64,000 nt of DNA from Paraburkholderia phytofirmans PsJN. Lineage in GTDB: Bacteria; Pseudomonadota; Gammaproteobacteria; Burkholderiales; Burkholderiaceae. Location: contig NC_010676.1 of the NCBI RefSeq assembly GCF_000020125.1, positions 248,001 to 312,000 of the forward strand, in the 5' to 3' direction. The notes beneath the pieces are model-generated. The model did no database searches. It was given only the letters and a program-made list of their open reading frames with translations, and was not told the origin of the DNA. The first letter of the stretch is position 1. Each line of letters begins with the position of its first letter. This document shows, one piece after another, positions 36,936-46,652 of the stretch. A program made the position numbers and the translations under genes.

Positions 36936-38489
36936 TCACGCCTTCGGCACACGCGCGGAGATGCCTCGGAGAAAGTGCTGGAGTTCCGGCGAACCACAAT
37001 AAGCGACATTAAAGCGAAACCAGACGCTGTCCGTGGATGGCGAGAGCATAAATAAATCACCTCCGACGAGGGCAATCTTTGCCGCCCTGGCTTCTGCTGT
37101 GATCAGTTCCGCATTGAACTGGGCGGTTGGCTGGATTCGCCATCCGGCACTGACGAAGAGTCCACCGCGGGGCGTGGCGAGAGGGGTTATGCCGACTTCG
37201 GACAGAAACGAAAGAAATTGCTCGCGGTCGTTTGCGAGGCGCATCCGCAGTCGATCGATATAACGGCGGTGGCCCGGATCTGCCAAGACCTCATATATGC
37301 ATCGCTCATTCAATTCCGATGTCGTCAGGCCGGATGCCATCTTCGTCCGGACGATACCGGAAACCAGATGATCAGGGCAAAGAATGAATCCTGTTCGCAA
37401 GGATGGGGCGATAGTCTTGGAGAAGCCGCCCAGGCAGATCACACGATTCAACCCATCCAGTGATGTCAAGGAGGGGTCCGAAGGCGAAGCGAGATCGCGA
37501 TAGATATCGTCTTCGACGATGAGGAAATCGTATTGCTCGGCCAACGCGATGACCCGGTAGGCCTGCGAAGCCGGCAAAGTGGACGAAAGTGGATTCTGCA
37601 AGACCGAACTGAGAAAAATCGCCTTGGGCCGGTGCTCCGCGGCCATCGCGGCCAGCTTATCGACGTGCAGTCCATCCGCTCCCCGAGGAACGCCAAGCAT
37701 GCGCACGCCGTGGCTGCGCAGAAGATGGTTGGTGTTGAAGTAACCGGGCTCTTCGACAAATACCGTGTCACCTGGCTGCAGAATGGTTCGGACGACAAGG
37801 TCGAGACCGTGCGATACCCCGTTCGTGAGAATGATCTGCTCCGGCGAGACAGGGCAGAATCGCTCGGTAAATCCGCGGGCGAGCAATTGGCGGAGGCGCT
37901 GGAAGCCGAGCGGATGACCGTAGCCGACCAGACGCTCAGCGGGCATCTTGATGGCCTGCCTGACCGCCTGTAGCAGCGTGCTCTCGCTACACCACTCCGG
38001 CGGAAGCACACCGGAACCAACCGGCTGCAGGTCCGGGTCCTGGTTCCACACCAGCACCGGCAGCCATGAGCCTGAGGCCGCTTCCTTTCTTTTCGGCGGC
38101 TCATCCAGCAATGCTGTCACGTGCGCGGCGCGCGAAGTGACGAAGTACCCGGAGCCGGGCCGCGAACTCAGTACGCCCCGGGAGACCAGCACATCGTATG
38201 CCTCGGCCACTGTAAAGGTGCTGACGTCAAGGGATTTTGCAAGCTCCCGCACCGACGGTGTCTTCGTTCCCGGACGGAGCCGCCCCGAGTCGACCAAGGC
38301 GTCGAGGCTGGCAACGATCTGCTTGACAAGGCTCACACCTCGTTGACGCTCGATCCGCAGTAGTTCCAGCAGCGTCCATTCACGTCTAGGCGAGGATGCA
38401 ATGGACAATGTTGTCGCTTCACAGTCGTTGGCCGAGATCTTGTTGTTCGCAGGTACGTGTGCCGCCGATGGTGGTGCGTAAGCAATCAT
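36936..38489 (-). CDS. MocR-type regulator (GntR HTH fused to aminotransferase fold)
   Basis: A protein of about 517 residues. The winged HTH (PSVRELAKSLDVSTFTVAEAY, GSGYFV) is followed by a class-I aminotransferase domain with the PLP Lys in GGFSKTIAPSLRTGF. In this family the aminotransferase domain senses PLP or an amino compound rather than making one; PdxR, GabR and TauR are examples. An amino-acid-like intermediate of the adjacent pathway could be its ligand. The ATG at 38489 has GGAGA upstream; the frame is open 21 codons further. It faces away from the oxygenase operon. Confidence 0.88.
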   Translation of the reverse strand: MIAYAPPSAAHVPANNKISANDCEATTLSIASSPRREWTLLELLRIERQRGVSLVKQIVASLDALVDSGRLRPGTKTPSVRELAKSLDVSTFTVAEAYDVLVSRGVLSSRPGSGYFVTSRAAHVTALLDEPPKRKEAASGSWLPVLVWNQDPDLQPVGSGVLPPEWCSESTLLQAVRQAIKMPAERLVGYGHPLGFQRLRQLLARGFTERFCPVSPEQIILTNGVSHGLDLVVRTILQPGDTVFVEEPGYFNTNHLLRSHGVRMLGVPRGADGLHVDKLAAMAAEHRPKAIFLSSVLQNPLSSTLPASQAYRVIALAEQYDFLIVEDDIYRDLASPSDPSLTSLDGLNRVICLGGFSKTIAPSLRTGFILCPDHLVSGIVRTKMASGLTTSELNERCIYEVLADPGHRRYIDRLRMRLANDREQFLSFLSEVGITPLATPRGGLFVSAGWRIQPTAQFNAELITAEARAAKIALVGGDLFMLSPSTDSVWFRFNVAYCGSPELQHFLRGISARVPKA

Positions 38490-38739
38490 GGGAGTCTCCG
38501 ACTGTAGTTTTGTTATGCAGTTCAACTGCGATGCCTTCAGCTGAAATTGCATCTTGAGGAGATTCTATCGACGGCTAGCCCATTGAAACAGGGGGATAAA
38601 AATACGCTCCGTTTCACAATTGGAACGCTCGCTTTGGTGGGGCCCCCTCACGCCGACCTCATATGCAGACAGGCCCGGCGGACTCAGCCGGTGAACCCAA
38701 CGCGTCCGCGGCTGTGCGAACGGCGGCGCCGCGGATGAA

Positions 38740-39482
38740 TCACAAACGGCAAATGTGCCATGCGGAAAGGCGCAAGGGCTGATATCTGAGCGATGGTGAA
38801 AAGGTGAAACGCTTTGCCCGGCAACCTGAATGCGGCGGTCGTATTGGTCGCTCCAGAAGCAAGGTATGGTCGAGAATGGTCGGGCCTGCGCGCCGCAGGC
38901 CAACAGGTTCTTCGCAGCGTGCATTCCCTGGTCCGCCGCGATGAGCCATTGCTCTGCCCGCATGACGCCGCCCACCATTCGGTTGGCCACGCCACGCCAT
39001 CGCCGGCAGCGTATACCGCTTCTGGTCCTGCATTGAGCGTCCCGTCACGCAGAATCCCATCGTAAGCCTCAAGCCGGAATCCGCTAGCCACTCCGTGTTC
39101 GGCAACACGCCAATGCCAACCACCACGATATCGGCCGGCAGTTCCCGGCCATCCGCCAGCCGGACTGATTGAACGCGGATTTCTCCTCCGAAGCCAGTCA
39201 CGCGTGCATTACACACCAGACCGACACCGAACTCCTTGTGCAACTGGCCCAACGCAAGGCCCAAGGCGCGCACAGACTGCACGGGACATCGCAGTCTCGG
39301 CGATTTTCAGCAGGACCACCTGCGCGCCACTCGCCGCAGCACTCGAAGCCACCTCGGATCCAATGAAGCCTGCACCGACGATTACCACTCTGACGCCAGG
39401 CAGAATCTTCTCATTGATGGCCAGGGCGTCGTCAATCGTACGCAGTGTGTAAATGCCCGGCCGCGACTGGTCTATGTCGAGT
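38740..39482 (-). pseudogene. Broken FAD-dependent ferredoxin reductase
   Basis: Pieces of a Rieske-type ferredoxin reductase appear in all three minus-strand frames in order: GIYTLRTIDDALAI and VVIVGAGFIGSEVASSA, then a second frame with ADIVVVGIGVLPNTEWL, then AVYAAGDGVAW, then a frame with MRAEQWLIAADQGMHAAKN and CFWSDQYDRRIQVAG. At least three frameshifts are needed and the N-terminal FAD motif is gone. It resembles the intact reductase at 43726-44955 and looks like a decayed paralogue. Confidence 0.8.
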
Positions 39483-39712
39483 TTCTCTTGCCCGGCAGTT
39501 GCTTCTTGCTAGTGACGGCCCCATGCGTTTTGATGCACGTCCACTGTGCAGATCTTTCGGCCTGCACGTTCAATGGCCCGATCCGAAACGTTTGAGAAAA
39601 GGAGATCGTACTGAACATGTTCGTGACGATTTTGATTGTGCAGCATGCACAAAATCGCTTCAACGTGATAGCGCCCGTGGCGCAATCAGAGGGACAGTCC
39701 GAGGAAAAGAAC

Positions 39713-40102
39713 ATGGCAGATCTGTCTTACGTCAACATCTTCACCCGCGATATCGTGGCGCTCAGCGCTTTCTACCAGCAGGTGTTCGGCTTCCAGGAAA
39801 TCGAATCGATTCGGTCGCCAATCTTCCGCGGGCTCGACACCGGAAAGAGCTGCATTGGCTTCAATGCGCATGAGGCATACGAATTACTGCAACTCGCGCA
39901 GTTCAGTGAAACCAGCGGTATCAAGTTTCTGCTTAACTTCGACGTCGATACGAAAGAGGCCGTGGACAAGCTGGTGCCCGTGGCGATCGCGGCTGGCGCC
40001 ACGCTGATCAAAGCGCCATATGAAACCTACTATCACTGGTATCAGGCGGTTCTGCTCGACCCGGAACGTAACGTATTCCGAATCAATAATGTCCTGCTCT
40101 GA
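39713..40102 (+). CDS. VOC family protein
   Basis: A 129-residue glyoxalase-fold protein (ADLSYVNIFTRDIVALSAFY opening, DPERNVFRINN end). The usual metal ligands are not all evident, so it may be a binding or accessory protein. The start at 39713 follows GAGGAAAAGA; the frame is open upstream without homology. It heads the series of oxygenase genes, 15 bp before the reductase. Small VOC-type proteins also occur beside Rieske N-demethylases of methylxanthine degraders, which fits the context but is not proof. Confidence 0.82.
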   Translation: MADLSYVNIFTRDIVALSAFYQQVFGFQEIESIRSPIFRGLDTGKSCIGFNAHEAYELLQLAQFSETSGIKFLLNFDVDTKEAVDKLVPVAIAAGATLIKAPYETYYHWYQAVLLDPERNVFRINNVLL

Positions 40103-40117
40103 GCATCTGGAGGAGCG

Positions 40118-41092
40118 ATGAAATCATCGGAGACGTTTGAAGTCGAGGTGCGCGGCATCCGGATTGAAGCGGAAACCGTGCGCTCGTTCGAGCTTTGGCC
40201 GGTTAGCGGGGAGCTGCCGCCATTTACAGCCGGCGCGCATATTGACGTGCATCTCTCACACGGCATGACAAGGCAATACTCACTGACAAACTCGCTTGAG
40301 CGCCACCGGTACGTGATCGCCGTCCAGCGCGATCCAGGCGGCGCCGGCGGTTCAATGTCCATGCACGATTCCGTGGCGCTCGGCAGCCGCCTGATCGTGA
40401 GTGCGCCGCGCAATTACTTTCCGCTGAATGAGGCAGCGGTGCACTCGGTTCTCATCGCCGGAGGAATTGGCGTAACGCCTTTGCTGGCGATGGTCCGGCG
40501 GCTGTGCCAACTTGGACTCAGTTGGGACTTTTATTACTGCGCCCGTGTGCCAGCCAGGGCTGCGTTCCTGAGTGAATTAAAGGAGCTGGCAGCAACCACT
40601 TACCCAGATCGCGCACTTCATTGTGTTTTCGACGGCGAAGCGGGGGTGACGTCCCTGAATCTGGGCGATGTCCGGGCCGCGCACCGACCGGATTCGGACT
40701 TCTACTGCTGCGGCCCGGCGCCGTTGATGGATGCCTTTTCGACGACGTTTGCCAGCTTGCCGCCGGAGCGGGTTCACCTCGAGTACTTCAAGGCGCCAGT
40801 TGCTGACACCCTGGGTGAGGCCGAGGGGGCGTTCACTGTCACGCTGTCAAGGCAGGGCAAGACCCTGGTGGTGCCGCCAAACCGTTCGATTCTCGAAGTG
40901 CTGAGGGAGAACGGGGTACCCATGCTGTCTTCTTGCCGGCAAGGCATTTGCGGGACGTGTGAAACCAGGGTGGTCGAAGGCGTGCCTGACCATCGAGATC
41001 ACGTGCTGACGCCGGCGGAGCGCGCATCGAACCAGACCATGATGATCTGCGTGTCACGGTGCAAGGGCGAAGCGTTGACTCTGGATATATAG
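40118..41092 (+). CDS. Oxygenase reductase, flavin plus C-terminal 2Fe-2S (PDR/VanB type)
   Basis: A 324-residue reductase. The flavin domain has RQYSLTNS, the NAD domain IAGGIGVTPLLAMVRR and YCCGPAPLMDAF, and the C-terminus a plant-type 2Fe-2S site (SSCRQGICGTCETRV and a distal Cys in MMICVSRC). This layout, reductase then ferredoxin in one chain, serves Rieske oxygenases such as vanillate demethylase. It probably feeds one or both oxygenases downstream (101 bp gap). Confidence 0.92.
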   Translation: MKSSETFEVEVRGIRIEAETVRSFELWPVSGELPPFTAGAHIDVHLSHGMTRQYSLTNSLERHRYVIAVQRDPGGAGGSMSMHDSVALGSRLIVSAPRNYFPLNEAAVHSVLIAGGIGVTPLLAMVRRLCQLGLSWDFYYCARVPARAAFLSELKELAATTYPDRALHCVFDGEAGVTSLNLGDVRAAHRPDSDFYCCGPAPLMDAFSTTFASLPPERVHLEYFKAPVADTLGEAEGAFTVTLSRQGKTLVVPPNRSILEVLRENGVPMLSSCRQGICGTCETRVVEGVPDHRDHVLTPAERASNQTMMICVSRCKGEALTLDI

Positions 41093-41193
41093 AGCGACGG
41101 CTGTGAGGCAAAAGCAACTTGTGGCGAGTGCAAGGGTGTAAGCCGATTGATTGAAGGCATCGCCTATTTTCATTTGATGAGAGAACAATCGAT

Positions 41194-42252
41194 ATGACGA
41201 ATCTTGCGGATATCAAAATTAACGTCGAAAAGGGCGAAGTGCCGGAGCTTTTCACCGCGATGCGCAAATACTGGCACGCCGTCGCCTATTCGGGCCAGCT
41301 GAAGGACAAACCACTCGGTGTCACGCTGTTGGGCGAGTCTGTGGTCATTGCGCGGCTCAATGGCGAAGTCCGCGCGATGCATGGACGGTGTCCGCACAAA
41401 GGCACGGCGCTCGCACTGGGTGAAGTCGTGGATGGCAAGATCGAATGCCCGTACCACGGCTGGCAATTCGACGGCGGCGGAAAGTGCGTCCGGGTTCCGG
41501 CGCGGGAAGAGCTGACCGAAGGCATGAATGTCTCGATCGATTGCTACTACGCGGCCGAGCATGTCGGGATCATCTGGGTGGCACTCGAAAAGCCGATCGC
41601 ACCGCTGCCGGATTTCCCGGAACTGAGCGATCCAAGCTTTCGCATCCAGCAGGGACCGAGCTACGAATGGGCGACCAGCGCGCCGCGCCGCCTCGAAAAT
41701 TTCGTCGACTTCGCCCATTTTCCCTACGTGCACGACGGCACCATCGGCGCCCGCGACAACCCCGCCGTGGAGACGGTCAAGGTCTGGCGCGAAGGCCACG
41801 TGTTGCGCTTCGACCGTAGCGGCTATCTGCCGCCTAATCCCGACCTTTACAAGTTCCTGTTCCCCGTACGGGAAACGGATAGGGTGACGCCGGTCAACGC
41901 ATATCACATCTTCTTGCCGGCGACGGTGCACGCGAGTTTCCGCATGCCGAACGACAAGCGGTACGTGCTTTTCATGAGCGCATCGCCGGTTACAGAGGAC
42001 CTTACTCGCATCTTCTGGTGGCAGGCGCGGGACTTCCGCACGGAGCCGATGGAGGATCGGTTCTTCATTGAACTGGAAGACACGATCCTCGGCGAGGACA
42101 AGGCCATCATCGAGTCGCAGCGGCCGAAGTGGTTCAGCTTCAACGGGGAAAACCGGGACGATCGCGAGACTCCGGTACGCGGCTCCGACATCGTTTCGAT
42201 CGAGTACCGCCGGTGGCTGTTCGAGAACTTCACTGCCTCGCAGAAAAGCTGA
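41194..42252 (+). CDS. Rieske non-heme iron oxygenase 1 (demethylase type)
   Basis: A 352-residue oxygenase alpha subunit. Rieske ligands are C66-P-H68 and C85-x-x-H88. The mononuclear iron region is ENFVDFAHFPYVHDG, giving N169, D172, H175 and H180. No small beta subunit gene is present, so it is a homotrimer type. The size and layout match N- and O-demethylases (NdmA/NdmB, vanillate or dicamba demethylases) more than ring dioxygenases. Adjacent formaldehyde detoxification genes support demethylation. Confidence 0.9.
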   Translation: MTNLADIKINVEKGEVPELFTAMRKYWHAVAYSGQLKDKPLGVTLLGESVVIARLNGEVRAMHGRCPHKGTALALGEVVDGKIECPYHGWQFDGGGKCVRVPAREELTEGMNVSIDCYYAAEHVGIIWVALEKPIAPLPDFPELSDPSFRIQQGPSYEWATSAPRRLENFVDFAHFPYVHDGTIGARDNPAVETVKVWREGHVLRFDRSGYLPPNPDLYKFLFPVRETDRVTPVNAYHIFLPATVHASFRMPNDKRYVLFMSASPVTEDLTRIFWWQARDFRTEPMEDRFFIELEDTILGEDKAIIESQRPKWFSFNGENRDDRETPVRGSDIVSIEYRRWLFENFTASQKS

Positions 42253-42384
42253 CGCGCGGAACTCAGCCTGTCGAGAAACTCTGCTTGCGCATCGGCGCAA
42301 GCAATCCCGGATGGCGGCGCCAGTGGGCGCAGGCACGCCGTGCGCCCACTACGCTCGCGTCCGCACATATCAAGGAGACAAGAA

Positions 42385-43500
42385 GTGACTGTTGGGAACG
42401 TAAAAGAAGTCCCGGTTCTGACCCGGGAAAACGAATTAGACGTCGAGGGTGAGGCGAGGGTATATCGTTCGCTTCGCCACTTCTGGCATGTCGTCGCTTA
42501 CTCGCACGAGGTCACCGACAAGCCTGTCGGTTTTACCCTGCTGGAGAAGGACATCGTGATCGTGCGGCTCAACGGCGAAATCTCGGTATTCGACGATATT
42601 TGTCCGCACCGCGGCACGCGGCTTTCTCTCGGACATGTCCGTGATGGCTGCCGTCTGGAGTGCCCGTACCACGGGTGGCAATTCGACCAGGAGGGCGAGC
42701 TGACGCTCGCGCCGCAGCGTCCCGACCTTGCCGGGCAGCTGCGCGCCCGAACCCGCAAGTACCTATCGGTCGAGAAGTACGGCATGGTATGGGCTTGCCT
42801 GGAGGACAAGCCGCATTTCCCGCTGCCGGACTATCCGGTCTGGGATAACCCCGAGTTTCACTACGTGGCCGTCTCGCCGGCGGAAGATTGGGACTGCAGC
42901 GCCCCTCGCCGTGTCGAGAACTACACCGACTACTCGCACTTCGCGATCCTTCACGATGGCTTTCTCGCGGACCGTACCGTTCCGCAGGTGCCGCCGCACG
43001 ACGTATTCCGCAACGGCAACAAGCTCGAGAACGTCCAGGGAGAAGGCGCGTGGGTGCGGGTGCCGATCGACTCGGCAGCATGGGGCGGGAAAGACAAGCC
43101 GGCCGATCCGTATCTGCGCATGTACTTCAAATGGCGTGTGTTCATGCCGCTAACCTGCGTGTACGACATCTCGTTCCAGGACGGGAACAGATACCACCTG
43201 CTGTTCCACCCGACGCCAATGGGCCCCAGGAAGACCCGCAACTTCACTGTCTCGCACCGTGATTTCGGCGACAAGGCCAAGGCGAATGAAGAACTCGGTG
43301 ACTTCGTCAAGCTTATCTACGACCAGGACAGATGGGTTGTTGAGTCGCAGCGTCCGGAGGAACTGCCGGAAGACCTGACCAAGGAGATGCACGTCAAGGG
43401 CGTCGACAAGTATTCGGTCGAATACCGCATGTGGCTGCTCGAACTCGCGAGAGAACTGACCAAGCCGGTGATCCACCTCCATCAGGAGAGCGTCAAATGA
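42385..43500 (+). CDS. Rieske non-heme iron oxygenase 2 (demethylase type), GTG start
   Basis: A 371-residue paralogue of the preceding oxygenase. Rieske ligands C73-x-H75 and C93-x-x-H96; iron site ENYTDYSHFAILHDG with N179, D182, H185, H190. I chose GTG at 42385, which has AAGGAG eight bases upstream; the ATG at 42340 lacks a ribosome site. It ends by ATGA overlap with the small ferredoxin, so that ferredoxin is probably its partner. Two different oxygenases may remove two methyl groups in turn, as NdmA and NdmB do with caffeine. Confidence 0.9.
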   Translation: MTVGNVKEVPVLTRENELDVEGEARVYRSLRHFWHVVAYSHEVTDKPVGFTLLEKDIVIVRLNGEISVFDDICPHRGTRLSLGHVRDGCRLECPYHGWQFDQEGELTLAPQRPDLAGQLRARTRKYLSVEKYGMVWACLEDKPHFPLPDYPVWDNPEFHYVAVSPAEDWDCSAPRRVENYTDYSHFAILHDGFLADRTVPQVPPHDVFRNGNKLENVQGEGAWVRVPIDSAAWGGKDKPADPYLRMYFKWRVFMPLTCVYDISFQDGNRYHLLFHPTPMGPRKTRNFTVSHRDFGDKAKANEELGDFVKLIYDQDRWVVESQRPEELPEDLTKEMHVKGVDKYSVEYRMWLLELARELTKPVIHLHQESVK

Positions 43501-43706
43501 GAGTCGAAGTTGACATGAAGAAGTGCATCTGTGCGGGCATGTGCGTTTCCCTCGCGCCGACCCTTTTCGATCTCGACGGGAACTCGCGCCTGATGGTGAT
43601 AAAGAGCGAATGCAGCAGCCCCGGCGATATCAAGGAAGCGCAAGACGCGAAGGCGTGCTGCCCGGTCGAGGCCATTCGCCTGACGGACTTGTGCCGCACT
43701 GAGTAA
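43497..43706 (+). CDS. Small [3Fe-4S]/[4Fe-4S] ferredoxin
   Basis: A 69-residue ferredoxin of the type used with bacterial P450s. Cluster ligands are Cys in KKCICAGMCVSLAP, and Cys-Cys-Pro in ACCPVEAIRL; the middle part shows only three or four usable Cys, as in 3Fe-4S members. It starts inside the stop of Rieske oxygenase 2 and is followed by a ferredoxin reductase, so the two form a second electron chain beside the PDR-type reductase. Confidence 0.88.
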   Translation: MRVEVDMKKCICAGMCVSLAPTLFDLDGNSRLMVIKSECSSPGDIKEAQDAKACCPVEAIRLTDLCRTE

Positions 43707-43725
43707 CGAAACAGCAGGAGGCACC

Positions 43726-44955
43726 ATGCAGAATGCGATCAAGTCAACGAGCCGGCGGGTAGCTATCGTCGGCGGCGGCCTCGCCGCACTGCGCTGTACC
43801 GAAGAACTAAGGCGGGGAGGGCATGACGGCAGGATCGCGATCGTGACGGCGGAACCGCACTTGCCGTATGACCGGCCGCCGCTTTCGAAGGATGTGCTGC
43901 TTGGGGCGAAGGAGTTCGACGAAGTCCAGTATAGGGACGACGCGTTTTATCGCGACCACCAGGTGGACATGTACCTGTCCCACCCGGCGACCGAGCTGCG
44001 CATCCTCGAACGTGAGGTGGTGGCGAACGGGTCCGCGATTGCCTTCGACGACTTGCTTATCTGCACGGGTGCCTCCCCACGTTCCTTCCCCCTGAAGTCG
44101 AATTGCGACGGAATCTACACGCTGGGCCGCATCGAGGACACGCTCAGGCTTCGCGCGGCACTCCGGAGCGGAGCGCCGCGGGTGGTAATCCTGGGCGCCG
44201 GCTTCATCGGCGCGGAAGTCGCGTCGTGCGCGCGCTCCCTTGGACTGGAAACGACCATCGTCAACCTGGCAGCCACTCCGCTGGAGCGTGCCGTCGGACC
44301 GGAGATGGGTGGAATGTTGTCCGCGCTGCACGCAGACCATGGTGTGAGATTGCTCTGTAGTGTGTCCATCGCGGAGATCTTCGGCGATGGGCGCGTCGAG
44401 GAATTGCTGCTCACTAACGGCGAGCGTATCGCGTGCGACATCCTGGTCATCGGCATTGGCTCGACACCGAATATCGGCTGGCTCGAAGGTTCGGGCCTTG
44501 AGCTCGCGAATGGCATCGTGTGCGATGCAGCGCTATCGGCGGGACCTCCGGGCATTTACGCGGCTGGTGACGTGGCCTGGTGGCCGAACGGCCTGTTCGG
44601 ACGCGGTATGCGTTGCGAGCAGTGGACCAATGCCGCTGAGCAAGGCCGCCACGTCGCGCGAAACATTCTGGCGGGCCATGAAGGCAGAACCCCCTTCGTC
44701 GGCAGCAACTACTTCTGGTCGGATCAATATGGCAAGCGCATCCAGTTTGCTGGCTCGGAAGTCGCGGACGAGGTGAAGATCGTCAAGGGTTCGTACGGGG
44801 AAGGACATTTCCTTGCCTACTACCGGAAGGGCGACCAGTTGTGCGGCGCGCTGGCACTGAACGAACCTAAAAGCCTGATGCTGGCCAAGCAGCAGATCGA
44901 GAAGCGGAGCCGTTGGGACCTCGCACTCGAAGCCATGGGCCATTGTGTTCCGTAG
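43726..44955 (+). CDS. NAD(P)H:ferredoxin reductase (FAD, oxygenase-coupled)
   Basis: A 409-residue reductase of the BphA4/putidaredoxin reductase family. It has the FAD motif VAIVGGGLAALRCTEELR, the NAD motif VVILGAGFIGAEVASCARSL, and GIYAAGDVAWWPNG near the C-terminus. It passes electrons from NAD(P)H to the ferredoxin encoded 19 bp upstream. AGGAGG precedes the ATG. A decayed relative lies at 38740-39482. Confidence 0.92.
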   Translation: MQNAIKSTSRRVAIVGGGLAALRCTEELRRGGHDGRIAIVTAEPHLPYDRPPLSKDVLLGAKEFDEVQYRDDAFYRDHQVDMYLSHPATELRILEREVVANGSAIAFDDLLICTGASPRSFPLKSNCDGIYTLGRIEDTLRLRAALRSGAPRVVILGAGFIGAEVASCARSLGLETTIVNLAATPLERAVGPEMGGMLSALHADHGVRLLCSVSIAEIFGDGRVEELLLTNGERIACDILVIGIGSTPNIGWLEGSGLELANGIVCDAALSAGPPGIYAAGDVAWWPNGLFGRGMRCEQWTNAAEQGRHVARNILAGHEGRTPFVGSNYFWSDQYGKRIQFAGSEVADEVKIVKGSYGEGHFLAYYRKGDQLCGALALNEPKSLMLAKQQIEKRSRWDLALEAMGHCVP

Positions 44956-45290
44956 GGATGGTGTCTAAACAGGGTTGATGACGTCAGGGCAACGACGTGA
45001 ATCATTTAATTAGGTATTCATATTATCCAGGGGCGCCGCTTCTCCGTGTCGGTGAACGGATTACAGCATCGATTTTCGACTGTGTTGCTGCCGCTCTCTG
45101 CACAGTGGTCCTACCCGACAAGGACGGTATGCAGACAAATCGCCTTGCCGTCCATGTCCGCCGCGCGCAACCCTCCGTACGATCATTCCATCGCCTCCGT
45201 GTAGGGCGATTATTCCAAAACAGGCACTCTGCGCCGCCGGCCTTACGTCATACAGGCCACGGGCGCAGCGCGCTACTGGAGACACCCACA
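44956..45290. other. Gap between oxygenase group and pyrimidine/F420 group
   Basis: 335 bp with no recognised gene; the frame of the next gene is open through it without homology. A local promoter for the downstream group may lie here. Confidence 0.4.
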
Positions 45291-46607
45291 ATGCAGAAAA
45301 GCAGCGGACCCGCCCTTGGGTCCTACTGGATGCCATTCACCGCGAACCGCGACTTCAAGCAGCATCCACGCATGCTGGTGTCGGCGGAAGGCATGTACTA
45401 CAAGGACATCGACGGCAAGCCGGTGCTCGACGCCACGGCGGGCTTGTGGTGCGTGCCACTGGGCCACCGTCAGCCGAAGATCGTCAAGGCTGTGCAGGAA
45501 GCCGTGTCCACGCTCGACTATGGTCCGTCGTTCCAGGTGGGTCATCCGGCCGTGTTCGCGTTCGCCGAACGCCTGATCGACTACAGCGGCAATCGCTTCG
45601 GCCAGGTCTTCTTCACCAACTCAGGCTCGGAGTCCGTCGATACCGCGCTTAAGATTGCCATCGGCTATCACCGCGCCTGCGGCGACGCGACGCGTACCCG
45701 CCTGATCGGTCGCGAGCGCGGCTATCACGGCGTCGGCTTCGGCGGCATCTCGGTTGGCGGGATCTCCGCCAATCGCAGGGGCTTCGGCTCGCTGCTGACT
45801 GGCGTGGACCATCTGCCGCACACCTACAACCTCGAGCACAACGCTTACACGCGCGGCGAGCCGACGTGGGGCTCGCATCTGGCCGAGGATCTCGAGCGCA
45901 TCGTTGCGCTGCACGACGCTTCCACTATCGCCGCCGTGATCGTGGAGCCGGTGGCGGGTTCGACCGGCGTGCTGGTGCCGCCAAAAGGCTACCTGAAACG
46001 GCTGCGGGAGATCTGCACTGCGCACGGCATTCTGCTGATCTTCGATGAGGTCATCACCGGCTTCGGCCGCCTCACCACACCGTTTGCAGCCGACTACTTC
46101 GATGTCGAACCCGACATGATCACTTCGGCCAAGGGTCTCACCAACGGCGTGGTGCCGATGGGCGCGGTGTTCGTCAAGTCGCACGTGCACGACGCCTTCA
46201 TGCACGGCCCCGACGGCATCGAACTGTTCCATGGCTATACCTACTCGGGGCATCCGCTGGCCTGCGCAGCGGGCCTCGCTTCGCTCGATATTTTTGCGGA
46301 GTGCGACGTGCTGGCGCATGCCCGTGGCATTGCCGGCTATTGGGAGGACGCGGTGCACGCGCTGAAGGGACTGCCGCACGTGAAGGACCTTCGCAATCTC
46401 GGCCTGATCGCGGCGATCGAGCTGGATTCGATCCCGGGCCGAATCGGCGCGCGTGCCTTCGATGCGTTCAGGCGCGCCTTTGCCGACGGCCTGCTGATCC
46501 GCGTCACGGGCGACACGATCGCGCTGTCGCCGCCGCTGGTACTCGAGAAGACGCACATCGACGAAATGTTCGAAAAGATCGCCGCGATCCTGCGCGCGCT
46601 GGACTGA
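45291..46607 (+). CDS. Beta-alanine:pyruvate (omega-amino acid) transaminase
   Basis: A 438-residue class-III aminotransferase. It has the family opening SYWMPFTANRDFK, the GRERGYHGVGFGGISVGG loop, Asp252 in LLIFDEVITGFGR and the PLP Lys281 in TSAKGLTNG. It closely follows the pattern of the Pseudomonas omega-amino acid:pyruvate transaminase that makes malonic semialdehyde and alanine from beta-alanine. The next gene oxidises that semialdehyde, and dihydropyrimidinase and carbamoyl-amidase genes lie downstream, so it is the third hydrolysis-branch step of reductive pyrimidine breakdown. Confidence 0.92.
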   Translation: MQKSSGPALGSYWMPFTANRDFKQHPRMLVSAEGMYYKDIDGKPVLDATAGLWCVPLGHRQPKIVKAVQEAVSTLDYGPSFQVGHPAVFAFAERLIDYSGNRFGQVFFTNSGSESVDTALKIAIGYHRACGDATRTRLIGRERGYHGVGFGGISVGGISANRRGFGSLLTGVDHLPHTYNLEHNAYTRGEPTWGSHLAEDLERIVALHDASTIAAVIVEPVAGSTGVLVPPKGYLKRLREICTAHGILLIFDEVITGFGRLTTPFAADYFDVEPDMITSAKGLTNGVVPMGAVFVKSHVHDAFMHGPDGIELFHGYTYSGHPLACAAGLASLDIFAECDVLAHARGIAGYWEDAVHALKGLPHVKDLRNLGLIAAIELDSIPGRIGARAFDAFRRAFADGLLIRVTGDTIALSPPLVLEKTHIDEMFEKIAAILRALD

Positions 46608-46652
46608 GCGACTCACAACGCTAACGCGCCCTATTCCTGAATCGAGACACAC

